Shown here piece after piece: positions 1-9,300 of a stretch of DNA of 64,000 bases. Location: contig NZ_CP043506.1 of the NCBI RefSeq assembly GCF_008365315.1, positions 2,750,619-2,814,618 of the forward strand, read 5' to 3'. The notes below the pieces were generated by a model. That model was given only the letters and a program-made list of their open reading frames with translations. It was not told the DNA's origin and did not search any database. The DNA is from Acetobacter vaccinii (GTDB taxonomy: Bacteria > Pseudomonadota > Alphaproteobacteria > Acetobacterales > Acetobacteraceae). Positions within the stretch are counted from its first letter, which is position 1. Each line of letters starts with the position of its first letter. The translations under genes were made by a program, and so were the position numbers.

Positions 1-579
1 GAGGCCGCAGACCGCTACGATGTGCTGTTGATCCTGGACGAAATTTTTACAGGCTTTGGCCGCACCGGCACTTTTTTTGCCTGTGAACAGGCCGGTATTG
101 TGCCCGACATCATCACCCTGTCCAAAGCGCTGACAGGTGGCACCATGGCGCTGGCGGCCACAGTGGCTCGCCGCCATGTTTTTGAGGCTTTTCTGTCCGA
201 CAATCCCGAACACGCGCTGATGCACGGGCCAACCTTTATGGCCAACCCTCTGGCCTGTGCCAGTGCCAATGCATCGCTGGATCTGTTCGACACCGAACCA
301 CGGCTGGAGCAGGTGGCAACCATCAACACCGCCCTGACAGACGGCCTGAAAGCCTGCCGTACATTACCCGGCGTGCGCGATGTACGTACACTCGGGGCCA
401 TAGGCGTTGTCGAACTGGACCGCATCAGCAACCCGGACAGACTCCGGCAGGCCTTTATTGCTCAGGGCTGCTGGGTGCGCCCCTTCCGCAATATCGTCTA
501 TCTGACCCCCGCCTTTACAATTAGCGAGAGCGAACTGCACACGCTGACACGTGGCATCCATACTGTCCTCAGCGCCTGA
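1..579 (+). CDS. bioA: Adenosylmethionine-8-amino-7-oxononanoate aminotransferase, C-terminal part
   Basis: Only the C-terminal ~192 residues lie in the window; the reading frame is open to base 1. It is a PLP-dependent class III aminotransferase that makes 7,8-diaminopelargonate for biotin, using S-adenosylmethionine as amino donor. Visible are ILDEIFTGFGRTG, where the Asp contacts the PLP ring, and the Schiff-base lysine in TLSKALTGG, followed by HGPTFMANPLACA, typical of BioA rather than other class III members. The rest of a bio operon, if present, would lie to the left. The stop codon sits inside a 9-bp inverted repeat. Confidence 0.93.
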   Translation, partial: EAADRYDVLLILDEIFTGFGRTGTFFACEQAGIVPDIITLSKALTGGTMALAATVARRHVFEAFLSDNPEHALMHGPTFMANPLACASANASLDLFDTEPRLEQVATINTALTDGLKACRTLPGVRDVRTLGAIGVVELDRISNPDRLRQAFIAQGCWVRPFRNIVYLTPAFTISESELHTLTRGIHTVLSA

Positions 580-585
580 GGACAG
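563..585 (+). terminator. Perfect 9-bp hairpin across the bioA stop codon
   Basis: CTGTCCTCA, a 5-nt loop, then TGAGGACAG; the first three bases of the right arm are the TGA stop of bioA. No run of T follows, so this could be a Rho-assisted end, an mRNA-stabilising structure, or chance. Confidence 0.45.
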
Positions 586-662
586 GTCTCACTCATATAT
601 GCCCCCAGCATGACGGACGCATGAAGCCAAACAGGCGCAAAAATAGGGAATGTCGCCGTCCC

Positions 663-1196
663 TTAATGACTTGGGGTAATTGTGTGCCCATCACGCACAG
701 TGCTGGCGGTGCCATCAGGGTTGATGACCGTCATTGTGCCGTCCCCATTGGGGATAACAATAGGGGCAGCCGCCCTTAGGCGGGGCGTGGTTGCGCCCTT
801 GGTTGTTTCTGCCGACAGGGGCTGAAGAACGGGGGCATCCGCCAGAGGTGCACCTTTACGGATACTTTCCTTTTCCCCCAGGCTCATTTCCTCCCCATCA
901 TGCAGGAGTGGGCCTGTGGCGGGGCGCGTATCACTTATAGGCAGGCCGTCGCGTTCACGCTCTGCATCTTCCAGCGTGGGCAGGGGTTCGGGCGGGCCGG
1001 GCCAGATATTGCCGTTTTCCGGCAAAATTGGCTGCTCCGCTGCGGACAGTCCCTGCACCCTGCGCATGTTCAACGCCTGCCCCGCAGGCGCGTTGGGGTT
1101 TTCCCCCGGCAGGGTTGCCGTGTCGGAGATAAATTTGTCAAAACCGGTGCAACCGCTCAAGACCACACACATACCCATAAGGGCGGCTTTCCGCAT
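663..1196 (-). CDS. Putative lipoprotein of unknown function
   Basis: 177 aa. The N-terminus MRKAALMGMCVVLSGCTGF is a short lipoprotein signal with lipobox LSGC, cleaved before Cys16, so a lipidated envelope protein is expected. The mature part is Pro/Glu-rich with low predicted order. It ends with a compact motif (VIPNGDGTMTVINPDGT) that looks like a short beta-hairpin repeat. A GGAG sequence about 8 nt upstream supports the ATG. I do not recognise a functional family. It is convergent with bioA and upstream of pgsA on the same strand. Confidence 0.8.
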   Translation of the reverse strand: MRKAALMGMCVVLSGCTGFDKFISDTATLPGENPNAPAGQALNMRRVQGLSAAEQPILPENGNIWPGPPEPLPTLEDAERERDGLPISDTRPATGPLLHDGEEMSLGEKESIRKGAPLADAPVLQPLSAETTKGATTPRLRAAAPIVIPNGDGTMTVINPDGTASTVRDGHTITPSH

Positions 1197-1316
1197 GCCC
1201 TAACTCCGACTCATCCAGCACGCAGCACAGACTGCCTGCTCTGTCCGATATGATAGCGTGAAAAAACTAAGTAACCGTTTGCAGACCCATGCCACAGCAA
1301 GGGCTGGGTCTCAGCC

Positions 1317-1886
1317 TTACAGTTCAACGTAGCGCAGCCCGGTGGTCAGGTAATCCCAACCGGTGATCAGGGTCAGCACCGCTGCGATCCAGAGCAGGCA
1401 GGCCCCCGTCATGGCCACATGCAGCCAAGGCATTTGCAGCAACAGCCCGGTGCCATCCCCCGCAAGCAGGAAGCCTATAGCTGTCATCTGGAAACCGGTT
1501 TTCCATTTGGCAAGACGGGTCACAGGCAGGCTGGCCTTACGCTCAGCCAGGTATTCCCGCATGCCGGACACCAGAATTTCACGGCACAGGATAATAATGG
1601 CTGGCCACAGGCTGGCGTACGGCAAGCGGGCATAACCGGCCAGCACCATCAGGCAGGCCCCCACCAACAGCTTGTCGGCTATGGAATCAAACATCCGGCC
1701 AAAGTCGGACAGTTGCTGGCGTGAACGCGCCAGCTTGCCGTCCAGATAATCTGTAATCCCTGCCAGAATAAACAGGATGCAGGCCAGAGCATCCCCCAGC
1801 GGCGTACCCCACGCAACACAGCCCACCACCACAGGGATGGCGACAATTCGCGACATGGTCAGGACATTGGGCAGATCGGTCAGCAT
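1317..1886 (-). CDS. pgsA: CDP-diacylglycerol--glycerol-3-phosphate 3-phosphatidyltransferase
   Basis: 189 aa from the ATG at 1886; the frame stays open much further upstream but that part overlaps uvrC and is not conserved-looking. It is an integral-membrane enzyme making phosphatidylglycerophosphate, the first committed step to phosphatidylglycerol and cardiolipin. The CDP-alcohol phosphatidyltransferase signature D-G-x2-A-R-x8-G-x3-D-x3-D is visible as DYLDGKLARSRQQLSDFGRMFDSIAD (residues ~46-71). Several hydrophobic helices follow. It lies 85 bp downstream of uvrC on the same strand; uvrC-pgsA pairing is common in Proteobacteria. Confidence 0.95.
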   Translation of the reverse strand: MLTDLPNVLTMSRIVAIPVVVGCVAWGTPLGDALACILFILAGITDYLDGKLARSRQQLSDFGRMFDSIADKLLVGACLMVLAGYARLPYASLWPAIIILCREILVSGMREYLAERKASLPVTRLAKWKTGFQMTAIGFLLAGDGTGLLLQMPWLHVAMTGACLLWIAAVLTLITGWDYLTTGLRYVEL

Positions 1887-1971
1887 CGCGAGTATGCTAG
1901 CGCATTCCGCCGGGAACGGGAATGGCTTGTCCCCCGCGAAAATGCCCATAGGCTCCCATCTCGCTGTTTTT

Positions 1972-3918
1972 TCAATCTGGCGTCCAGTCCGGGTGGAAAT
2001 GCCCATAGACAGCCCGGGCCGTTTCCCGGCTGATCCCCGGTGCAGCTTCCAGCTCTGCCAGCCCGGCCTGACGCACCGCCCGTGCTGACCCGAATGTGTT
2101 GAGCAGAATTTTTTTACGGGCGGGGCCGACACCCGGCACCTCATCCAGTTCAGACCGCACCAGGGTTTTGGAACGCCCGGCCCTGTGGGTGGTAATGGCA
2201 AAGCGATGGGCCTCGTCACGAAGGCGCTGGAGATAGTACAGTACAGGATCACGCAGATCGAGTTGGAAGGGCTCAGAATCCCCCGTGTAAAACCACTCCC
2301 GTCCGGCATCCCGGTCCGGCCCTTTGGCAATCCCCACCAGCTTGACGCCGCTGACACCCAGATCATCCAGCACACTCCGCACGGCGGAATACTGGCCTTG
2401 CCCACCGTCAATCAGCAGCACATCGGGCCAGTTGGCGGTGTTTCCTTCATCCGCTTCCTTCAGGGCACGACCAAAGCGGCGCTCCAGCACTTCGCGCATC
2501 ATCCCGAAGTCATCCCCCGGTGTGACCGGGCCTTTGATGCGGAACTTGCGGTACGCCTTGCGGTCAAACCCCTGCGAGCCTCCGACAATCATGACCCCAT
2601 AGGCGTGAGAGCCCTGAATATGGCTGTTGTCGTATACCTCAATCCGCTCTGGTGGAGCCTCCAGCCCCAGCACCTTTGCCACGCCCTCCAGCAGGCGGGC
2701 CTGTCCGGCACTCTCCGCCAGCTTACGCTTAAGGGCATCGCGCGCATTGGTCACGGCATGGGCCAGAACCTGTTTTTTCTCACCCCGCTGAGGGGTGATA
2801 ATTTCCACTTTCCGTCCCCTCCGCAGGGACAGAGCTTCGGTCAGCAGGTCATGTTCCACCAGTTCATGGCTGACAAGGATGCTCGCAGGGCATGGCTTGT
2901 CATCATAAAACTGGGCGATAAAGGCGCTGAGAATATCCCCTGCGGTTTCATCCTGCGTATGAGCCGGAAAGAATGAGCGGCTGCCATTGTTGCGCCCCCC
3001 ACGGATGAAGAAGACCTGAATACAGGTCTGTCCCCCTTCCTGCCACAGGCCCAGCACATCTGCATCCGGCAGGGAGCCGGGGTTGATCACGCTGGATTCC
3101 TGCATCTGCGCCAGAGCGCGGATACGGTCACGCACCATGGCGGCACGCTCAAAATCCAGCGCCTCGGCCGCCTCGTTCATTTCCCGCCCCAGTGTTTCGC
3201 GCAAGGCCGTGTCCTTGCCGGACAGGAAATCCCGCGCCTGATCGACCAGATGCCCGTAACTGACCCGATCAATCCGATCGACACAGGGGGCCGAGCACCG
3301 CTTGATCTGGTGCAGCAGGCAGGGCCGGGTGCGGCTGCTGAACACAGCATCCGAGCATGAGCGTAGCAAGAATACACGCTGGATCAGGTTAAGGGTCTGG
3401 TCCACCGCCCAGGCCGAGGCAAACGGCCCCCAGAGGGTTGCCCCCTTGGGCGCCTTACCGCGATGGCGGGTAATCTGGGGAAACTCATGCCCATCGGTCA
3501 GCATCAGCCAAGGGTAGCTTTTGTCATCACGCAGCAGAATGTTGAAGCGGGGCTTCATCCGCTTGATGTAGTTGGCCTCCAGCAGCAGGGCTTCGGCCTC
3601 GGTATGGGTGGTGACGATTTCCATCGCCACCGTCTCCGACACCATCCGTCGCAGGCGTTCGGGCAGGCGCGACAGATGCGTATAGGACGCCACCCGTTTT
3701 TTGAGCGCCAGTGCCTTGCCAACGTACAGCACATCCCCCTTCTCACCCAGCATGCGGTAAACACCGGGGGACAGCGGCATGGTCAGCAAGGCGTACCGGA
3801 TGGCCTCCACCCCCTTGAGGGTGGGAGGAGACGGCAGGCTACCATCATCTTGGGGCGTGGGTGTCGGGGGGCTGTTGTCGGTCGTCATACGGCGCTCTGG
3901 AAGGGCTTGTGCTTTCAT
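1972..3918 (-). CDS. uvrC: Excinuclease ABC subunit C
   Basis: Up to 648 aa. It makes the two incisions around DNA damage in nucleotide excision repair with UvrA and UvrB. Domains in order: GIY-YIG nuclease ([21 protein letters not shown], ~50-70), a Cys-containing linker, a UVR domain that binds UvrB (~215-250), the RNase H-like endonuclease ([21 protein letters not shown]) and C-terminal tandem helix-hairpin-helix ([20 protein letters not shown]). The first ATG (3918) gives [15 protein letters not shown]; Met11 is an equally possible start. A DnaA-box-like nonamer lies 11 bp upstream. Confidence 0.96.
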   Translation of the reverse strand: MKAQALPERRMTTDNSPPTPTPQDDGSLPSPPTLKGVEAIRYALLTMPLSPGVYRMLGEKGDVLYVGKALALKKRVASYTHLSRLPERLRRMVSETVAMEIVTTHTEAEALLLEANYIKRMKPRFNILLRDDKSYPWLMLTDGHEFPQITRHRGKAPKGATLWGPFASAWAVDQTLNLIQRVFLLRSCSDAVFSSRTRPCLLHQIKRCSAPCVDRIDRVSYGHLVDQARDFLSGKDTALRETLGREMNEAAEALDFERAAMVRDRIRALAQMQESSVINPGSLPDADVLGLWQEGGQTCIQVFFIRGGRNNGSRSFFPAHTQDETAGDILSAFIAQFYDDKPCPASILVSHELVEHDLLTEALSLRRGRKVEIITPQRGEKKQVLAHAVTNARDALKRKLAESAGQARLLEGVAKVLGLEAPPERIEVYDNSHIQGSHAYGVMIVGGSQGFDRKAYRKFRIKGPVTPGDDFGMMREVLERRFGRALKEADEGNTANWPDVLLIDGGQGQYSAVRSVLDDLGVSGVKLVGIAKGPDRDAGREWFYTGDSEPFQLDLRDPVLYYLQRLRDEAHRFAITTHRAGRSKTLVRSELDEVPGVGPARKKILLNTFGSARAVRQAGLAELEAAPGISRETARAVYGHFHPDWTPD

Positions 3919-3928
3919 CCACCGTTTG

Positions 3929-3937
3929 TGTGGATAA
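3929..3937 (-). promoter_or_regulatory. DnaA-box-like nonamer upstream of uvrC
   Basis: TGTGGATAA on the plus strand is the exact reverse complement of the DnaA-box consensus TTATCCACA. It sits just upstream of the uvrC start, in a 229-bp gap (3919-4147) that is less GC-rich than its surroundings. A TTGACA hexamer occurs on the minus strand at 4107-4112, but no good -10 follows it. A single nonamer does not make an origin; a role in DnaA-linked control of uvrC is only a possibility. Confidence 0.4.
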
Positions 3938-4147
3938 CTCTGTGGAACAGCTGGGGCGGACTCAGCGCAAACCGCAGATTTTCAGCCCTTTCATCGAATT
4001 GCCTTGTTTTTAGGCAGTCCATCTAATCGCTTGATTCTCAATGAAATTCCATGCGTCTGCTTGCAGCCCTCTGATGCGGTTTGAAACTTTTGTTAAAAAC
4101 AGAGGATGTCAAGAGAGAAGTGGACAAAATCTTTTCCCTTTCCCTCT

Positions 4148-5218
4148 TCAATTGATCTCACTTTGTTCTCCGGCCTGCTGCTCGGCCTGTGCCAGAAGCC
4201 GCAGGAAGTTGCCACCCCAGAAGGCTGCTATTTCGCTTTCGTCGTATCCCCGGCGCAGCAGCTCCGCCGTGATGTTCACGCCCTGTGTGGCATCCTGCCA
4301 GTCTTCCAGCGCACCGCCGCCATCGAAGTCGGAGGAAATCCCGACATGCTCAACACCTAACCGGCGCACCACATAGTCGATATGGTCAACAAGGTCGCTG
4401 ACAAACCCTGCCCGCTTGCCTTCCTCCGGCTTGGGTTTGAGAAAAGCAGGCATGGCCGTAATCTGGATCAGCCCGCCACTGGCCCCCAAGGCATCCAACT
4501 GCCCGTCATCCAGATTGCGGGGGTGGTCGCACAGGCTGCGCACGCAGGAATGGCTGGCCACGACGGGGGTGGCTGACACCTCTACCGCCTGCATCATGGT
4601 CTGTCTGGCTGCGTGAGAGACATCAACCAGCAGGCCAAGACGATTCATCTCGGCAACAGCCTCACGGCCCAGAGCAGACAGGCCACCATGCCGCTGTGGT
4701 GTATCCCCAAGGCTGGGGCGGTGAATGGCGGAATCTGCCAGCGCATTGTGCCCGTTATGGGTCAGCGTGACATAACGCGCCCCCTTCTGGCGAAACAGTT
4801 TGAGCATGCCGGGGTCTTCCCCCATGCCATATCCGTTTTCCACCGCCGGGATAACGGCAAGAATACCCGCCGCATGGGCTGCCCGAATGGCAGCAACATC
4901 CGAACAGACCTTGGCCTGCACCCCATTCCGCGTGCCCTGCATACGGTTTATGGCATCCAGCATGTCCAGACACTGCTGTTGCGCCTGGGCGTGGCCCTCC
5001 GCTGTGACTGGCCCCTGCCCCATATAGGCCACAAAGCACCCTGCTGACATGCCGCCCCGCTGCATTTTGGGCAGGTCCACACGGCGGTCAGGAGTATCCT
5101 CAAACGCATCGTCACGGTCTGGCCAGGGAATGTCGATATGGCTGTCCAGAGTCAGCAGCGCATTGTGCAGGTCCTGGGCGGAAGAAAAGCCTACGGCGGC
5201 CGTGGTGCGTGACATCAT
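4148..5218 (-). CDS. Membrane-dipeptidase-type (M19) zinc dipeptidase
   Basis: 356 aa from the ATG at 5218 (the next codon is also ATG). Peptidase family M19, related to renal dipeptidase and bacterial PepD/AcdP proteins; it hydrolyses dipeptides and is a TIM-barrel amidohydrolase relative. Visible zinc-site motifs: LDSHIDIPWP (His-x-Asp), AVENGYG (bridging Glu), LTHNGHN, LLVDVSHA and VVASHSCVRSLCDHPRN, with C-terminal GISSDFDGGG. No signal peptide is evident, so it may be cytoplasmic. It is divergent from xthA across ~110 bp. The substrate cannot be told from sequence. Confidence 0.9.
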   Translation of the reverse strand: MMSRTTAAVGFSSAQDLHNALLTLDSHIDIPWPDRDDAFEDTPDRRVDLPKMQRGGMSAGCFVAYMGQGPVTAEGHAQAQQQCLDMLDAINRMQGTRNGVQAKVCSDVAAIRAAHAAGILAVIPAVENGYGMGEDPGMLKLFRQKGARYVTLTHNGHNALADSAIHRPSLGDTPQRHGGLSALGREAVAEMNRLGLLVDVSHAARQTMMQAVEVSATPVVASHSCVRSLCDHPRNLDDGQLDALGASGGLIQITAMPAFLKPKPEEGKRAGFVSDLVDHIDYVVRRLGVEHVGISSDFDGGGALEDWQDATQGVNITAELLRRGYDESEIAAFWGGNFLRLLAQAEQQAGEQSEIN

Positions 5219-5328
5219 GACGGAAAAATGGTCCTGATCATTTGAATTACAAGAGACTGGGGCTGTCTCTTGCGGGTATTCACCGTTTTTGCTTGCCCTG
5301 CAAACCACAATGAGTCATCCCCCTGCCC

Positions 5329-6123
5329 ATGCGACTTGTCACCTGGAACATCAATTCCCTGCGCCTGCGCCTGCCTTTGCTGGCACGCCTGACCTCCGAC
5401 CTGCGGCCAGATGTGGTCTGCCTGCAGGAAACCAAGGTGCCAGACCCGCTCTTTCCCGCTGACGACCTGCGCGCACTTGGGTTTGAGCACCTGCACTACA
5501 GCGGCATGAAGGGGTATAACGGGGTTGCCATCCTCTCCCGCCACCCGCTTGAGCCTTTATCCGACCTGCCTGTCTGGTACGAAAAAGCCGATTGCCGCCA
5601 TGTTGCGGCCCGTGTGCTGGCCCCGTCTGGCAGCGTGGAACTGCATGACTTCTATGTGCCCGCTGGTGGGGATGAGCCCGACCCGGAAGCCAACCCCAAA
5701 TTTGCCCACAAACTCGCGTTTGTAGAGGAAACAGCCCGCTGGTTTGCCAACCGCCCCAACCAGCGGACCATTCTGGTAGGGGATCTGAACATCGCGCCGC
5801 TGGAACATGATGTCTGGAACCACAAGCAACTGCTGAAAATTGTCAGCCACACCCCGCCTGAAACAGAGCGCCTGCAAACATGGATACAAAGCGGCTTTGT
5901 TGACGCCATGCGCCAGTTTGTACCACCCGAGGAAAAGCTCTACACGTGGTGGTCTTACCGCAACCGGGACTGGAAGGCCTCCAACAGGGGCCGCAGGCTT
6001 GACCATGTGTGGGTCACGCCAGACCTGCTGCCGGAACTGTCAGGCATGACCATTGTCGCCGAGGCTCGAGACTGGCCCTCCCCCTCCGACCATGTTCCTG
6101 TGGTGCTTGACCTCGCAGAGTAA
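5329..6123 (+). CDS. xthA: Exodeoxyribonuclease III (AP endonuclease)
   Basis: 264 aa, the usual length. It cleaves DNA at abasic sites and removes blocked 3' ends in base excision repair. The EEP-fold catalytic residues are present: Asn7 (WNINSLR), Glu34 (CLQETK), Asp152 and Asn154 (VGDLNIAP), Asp229-region (LDHVWVT) and the final Asp254-His255 (PSDHVPVVLDL). It stands alone, divergent from the dipeptidase and convergent with tamB; the ~240 bp downstream holds a row of hairpins. Confidence 0.95.
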   Translation: MRLVTWNINSLRLRLPLLARLTSDLRPDVVCLQETKVPDPLFPADDLRALGFEHLHYSGMKGYNGVAILSRHPLEPLSDLPVWYEKADCRHVAARVLAPSGSVELHDFYVPAGGDEPDPEANPKFAHKLAFVEETARWFANRPNQRTILVGDLNIAPLEHDVWNHKQLLKIVSHTPPETERLQTWIQSGFVDAMRQFVPPEEKLYTWWSYRNRDWKASNRGRRLDHVWVTPDLLPELSGMTIVAEARDWPSPSDHVPVVLDLAE

Positions 6124-6183
6124 ACGCTGTCGGCAGGGAACGAGCGTGTTTTTACGCCAGTTCTCTGCCACATTATCGGTCCT

Positions 6184-6287
6184 GCACTTTAGAGTGCGAT
6201 ACCGCCAGTTGCTCACTGGCCATGGCACCTCAGTAGGGTGCCACTCCCCTGCCGGGCTTCAGGGCAAAATGCCAGAAGAGGTCTGGC
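6184..6287. repeat. Four successive short hairpins between xthA and tamB
   Basis: Four inverted repeats stand in a row: GCACT/AGTGC (6184-6197), GCCAGT/ACTGGC (6204-6220), TGGCACC/GGTGCCA (6223-6243) and GCCAGA/TCTGGC (6271-6287). None has a T-run, so simple intrinsic terminators are unlikely. They may form a Rho-dependent or bidirectional end for the two convergent genes, or a structured RNA. No gene is visible in this 239-bp gap. Confidence 0.5.
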
Positions 6288-6362
6288 TGCTATCTCTCTG
6301 AGTGCCCCGTTCTGGAAAGTCGCCCGATGTCCCGCCTCATAGGCAGGGACAAGGTGCGCCAT

Positions 6363-9300
6363 TTAGTACCGATACTGCCACATCAGCCCAACGCTGCTGC
6401 CCGGATCATTTTCCGGCGTGGTAAAGCCCGTGACCGTGCCGCCTGTGCCAACCGTGGTATTGAGCTTGAGGTGCTTGGTCAGATCGACCTGAACCTGAGC
6501 CTGCGTACCCGAGCCAGAGGTAGACTGCTTGGCACCTACATAGACCCCCTTCATCACGTATTTTCCGGCTTCCACACTGGTGCCGCCATTCCCAACGCCG
6601 GAACCCCCAGCAATGGTCAGGCGGTCCAGATGGAGGGTTTTACGCAAGACCCCCATGGGGTCGAACGGGGTCAGGCCTGTCAGCGTTGCCACTGCGGCCC
6701 CCAGTTCTATCATCTGGGTGGAGGAAAGGGAGCGCGCGTCCGTGCCAAACAGCAGCATGGCCAGAACTTCCTCCTGCGGGCGGGGCGGCAGGGAGTCGAA
6801 ACTGATTTTGGGAGAACTGGCATAACCCTGTACCTTCAAGCGTGCAGTTTCCCCATTCACAGCCCGGTCCGCCTCAAAATCCAGCGTGGGGTCCAGACTG
6901 TGGCCAACACCGGCCCCGTTGAAGGCAACACGACCTTTGGTGAAGTTGAGGGAAATACCCGCCAGATCAAAGTTCCCGCGTTTGAGGTCAAATCCGCCCG
7001 TCAGCAACGGTGCCTGTGCAGTGCCTGTCACATTCAGCCTGCCTGCCATTTCAGCATCCAGACCATGCCCACGCACAAAGAACTTGCCGGGGGAAATGAC
7101 CGCAAGGTCCAGCCCCACCACCATGGCGTGCGCACTGGCGGCGCGTTCCTGATCAACCTTGTCTGTCTTTTCCCCCGGCCAAACCACATCCAGCCGTGCA
7201 ACAGATGTGGGCAGGGAGTTGGGGATATTGACCTCAACACGCCGCAGATTGACCTTGCCAGCCACATCAACGCGGCTCTGCACCTGCCCTTTAACCGCCA
7301 CATCCGCATCCAGCACGGCAGTGATCAGGTCGCTGGAGACCGGCCGCGCCCCACGAGCCGTCAGTTTCAGGTCAACCGGCATGCCGGGGGCGGCAATACC
7401 GAGCGAGCCGGCAACGTCCACCTTGCCTTCCCCCGCTCTGGCACTCAGACCTTCAATAACCAGCCGGTCCTGCGCGCCACGTACCCGGCCATTGATGTCG
7501 GCAAGGTGGATGCCAGAGGCAAAATCCTGAAAATCGGCATTCTGGAGGTCAACCGCACCGCTGACCTGTGGGGACAGCAAAGTGCCCTGCGCCCGCAGGT
7601 CCATTCTAGCCACCCCCGTCACCTGCCGGGCCTGCACCCCCAGCACACCATTGGCAATGGACAGGTCCACCCGGCCATCGGCCCGCAGGTCCAGCGGTCC
7701 TCTGGCCCCAAGAGGGGCCACCCCGGCAACCTGCATGGCCAGCTTTGGCCCGGCCCCAAGCCTGACCTGCACCTTGGCCGCAGTGCGCGCCAGTGTCGCC
7801 GTGGCCTCCAGCCCTAACGCGGGAAAGGACGCCGCAGCGGAACTACCCATGACCCGCAGCCGGTTGCCGTCCAGCCGCACTGTCCCTTCCGGCTGGGCAA
7901 GCGTGCCGGACAGCCGGGCCGAGGCGGAAACCGTTCCTTCTGCATCCAGCTTGGGCATAAAGGGCCGGGCCAGTCCGGGGGTCAGGTTTCTGATATCGGC
8001 ACTCAGCGCCAGAGTGGGTTTGACACGCCCGGCAACATCCACTGTCGCCACCGCACTGCCCCGGCTGGCCAGCGCAAGGCGTAGGCGGTCAACCCCCATG
8101 GTCTGCCCGAAGGATATAAGGGCTGAGCCTTGCAGACGCAGGTTTTCCTCCCTTGCCGTAGCATTCAGCTTTTGCAGCTTAACCTGCTTGTCCTTCAGAT
8201 CCAGCAGTGCCGCCATATCCAGCAACAGGGGGCTGCCCCCCCATTGGGCGGGACCAATGGCGGCTGTCAGCACCATGGCGTTTTCCGGCCCCTTGGCGGT
8301 CATGCGGGCCTGACCTTCCACCCCGGCGACCGATATACCCGTCAGGCGCAGGGCCACGTCGGCATCCGGGTGAGCCACCGGGTCACGCACGCTGCCTGTC
8401 AGGGCCAACGTGCCGACCCGCATGCCCGGCTTGGCCACCGTACCCCCCAGCTTGACGCTGACAACCGGCACATTTTCAACCATCTCGGACTTGAGACCCA
8501 GCGACAGGTTCCCCGTCAAAGCCTGCCCCAGCATGGCGCGAAAATCTGCCAGACGGTCGATGCCGATATCCAGCTTGCCCAACGGCACGACCTGCCCCGC
8601 AGGCAGGGTGAGCGCACCCTGCCCGTGCAGGGTGTTCCAGGACAGGGTGTCGAGCGTCAGACTCCGGTCACCGGCTTCGTTTTCACCCGCAACCAGGTTC
8701 AGCTTCAGCGGTGCACGGTCAACCGTGCCATGCAGGTCAACCTGCCCCTGCGGGGCACTGGGCAGGTGCTTCATGCTGGCCGCCAACGCCACCGGGCCGG
8801 GGGCCATGGTGGCTGTGCCGGGGCTGCCATGAGCCTCCAGCGAAGCTTCAAAATCCTTCAAAGCCCCTTTGGCGGTCAGCGCCAGTGTCGTATCCCCGCG
8901 CAGCGAGGGCAGAAGTTTGGACAAATCCGGCAAGGCCAGGCTGGCGGACAGGTCCATGTCCCTGTCCAGTGTCAGCCCCCCCTGTGTTTTCAGGTGCAGA
9001 GCCTGCCCGTCTACCGTCAGGCTTTTAAGGGCCACATGCTGGGTCGCTGGCGCTGTATGGGTGGCGGCAACCGGCTGCATCCCGACATCCAACGCAAAAT
9101 GCCCAGTCGGGCCGATCAGCCCTGCCGCCTGCGCCTGCCCGCCGGTAACGGCCAGTGTGCCTTCACTGGTCAGGTGGGTTTCACCGTCCGCATGTTCTGG
9201 CCGGGCAAACTGCGCGCTCATACCCGCGTTGCCGTGCAGGATAACACCTCCGGCCTGCCCCACGGGGAACAGGTCTGGCAGGGTCAGGGTCAGCCTGCCC

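Noticed and set aside
1887..2411. Long N-terminal extension of pgsA reaching into uvrC
   Set aside because: The extension is read from uvrC sequence in another frame and is Trp/Arg/Ser-rich without membrane pattern; the family N-terminus fits ATG 1886.
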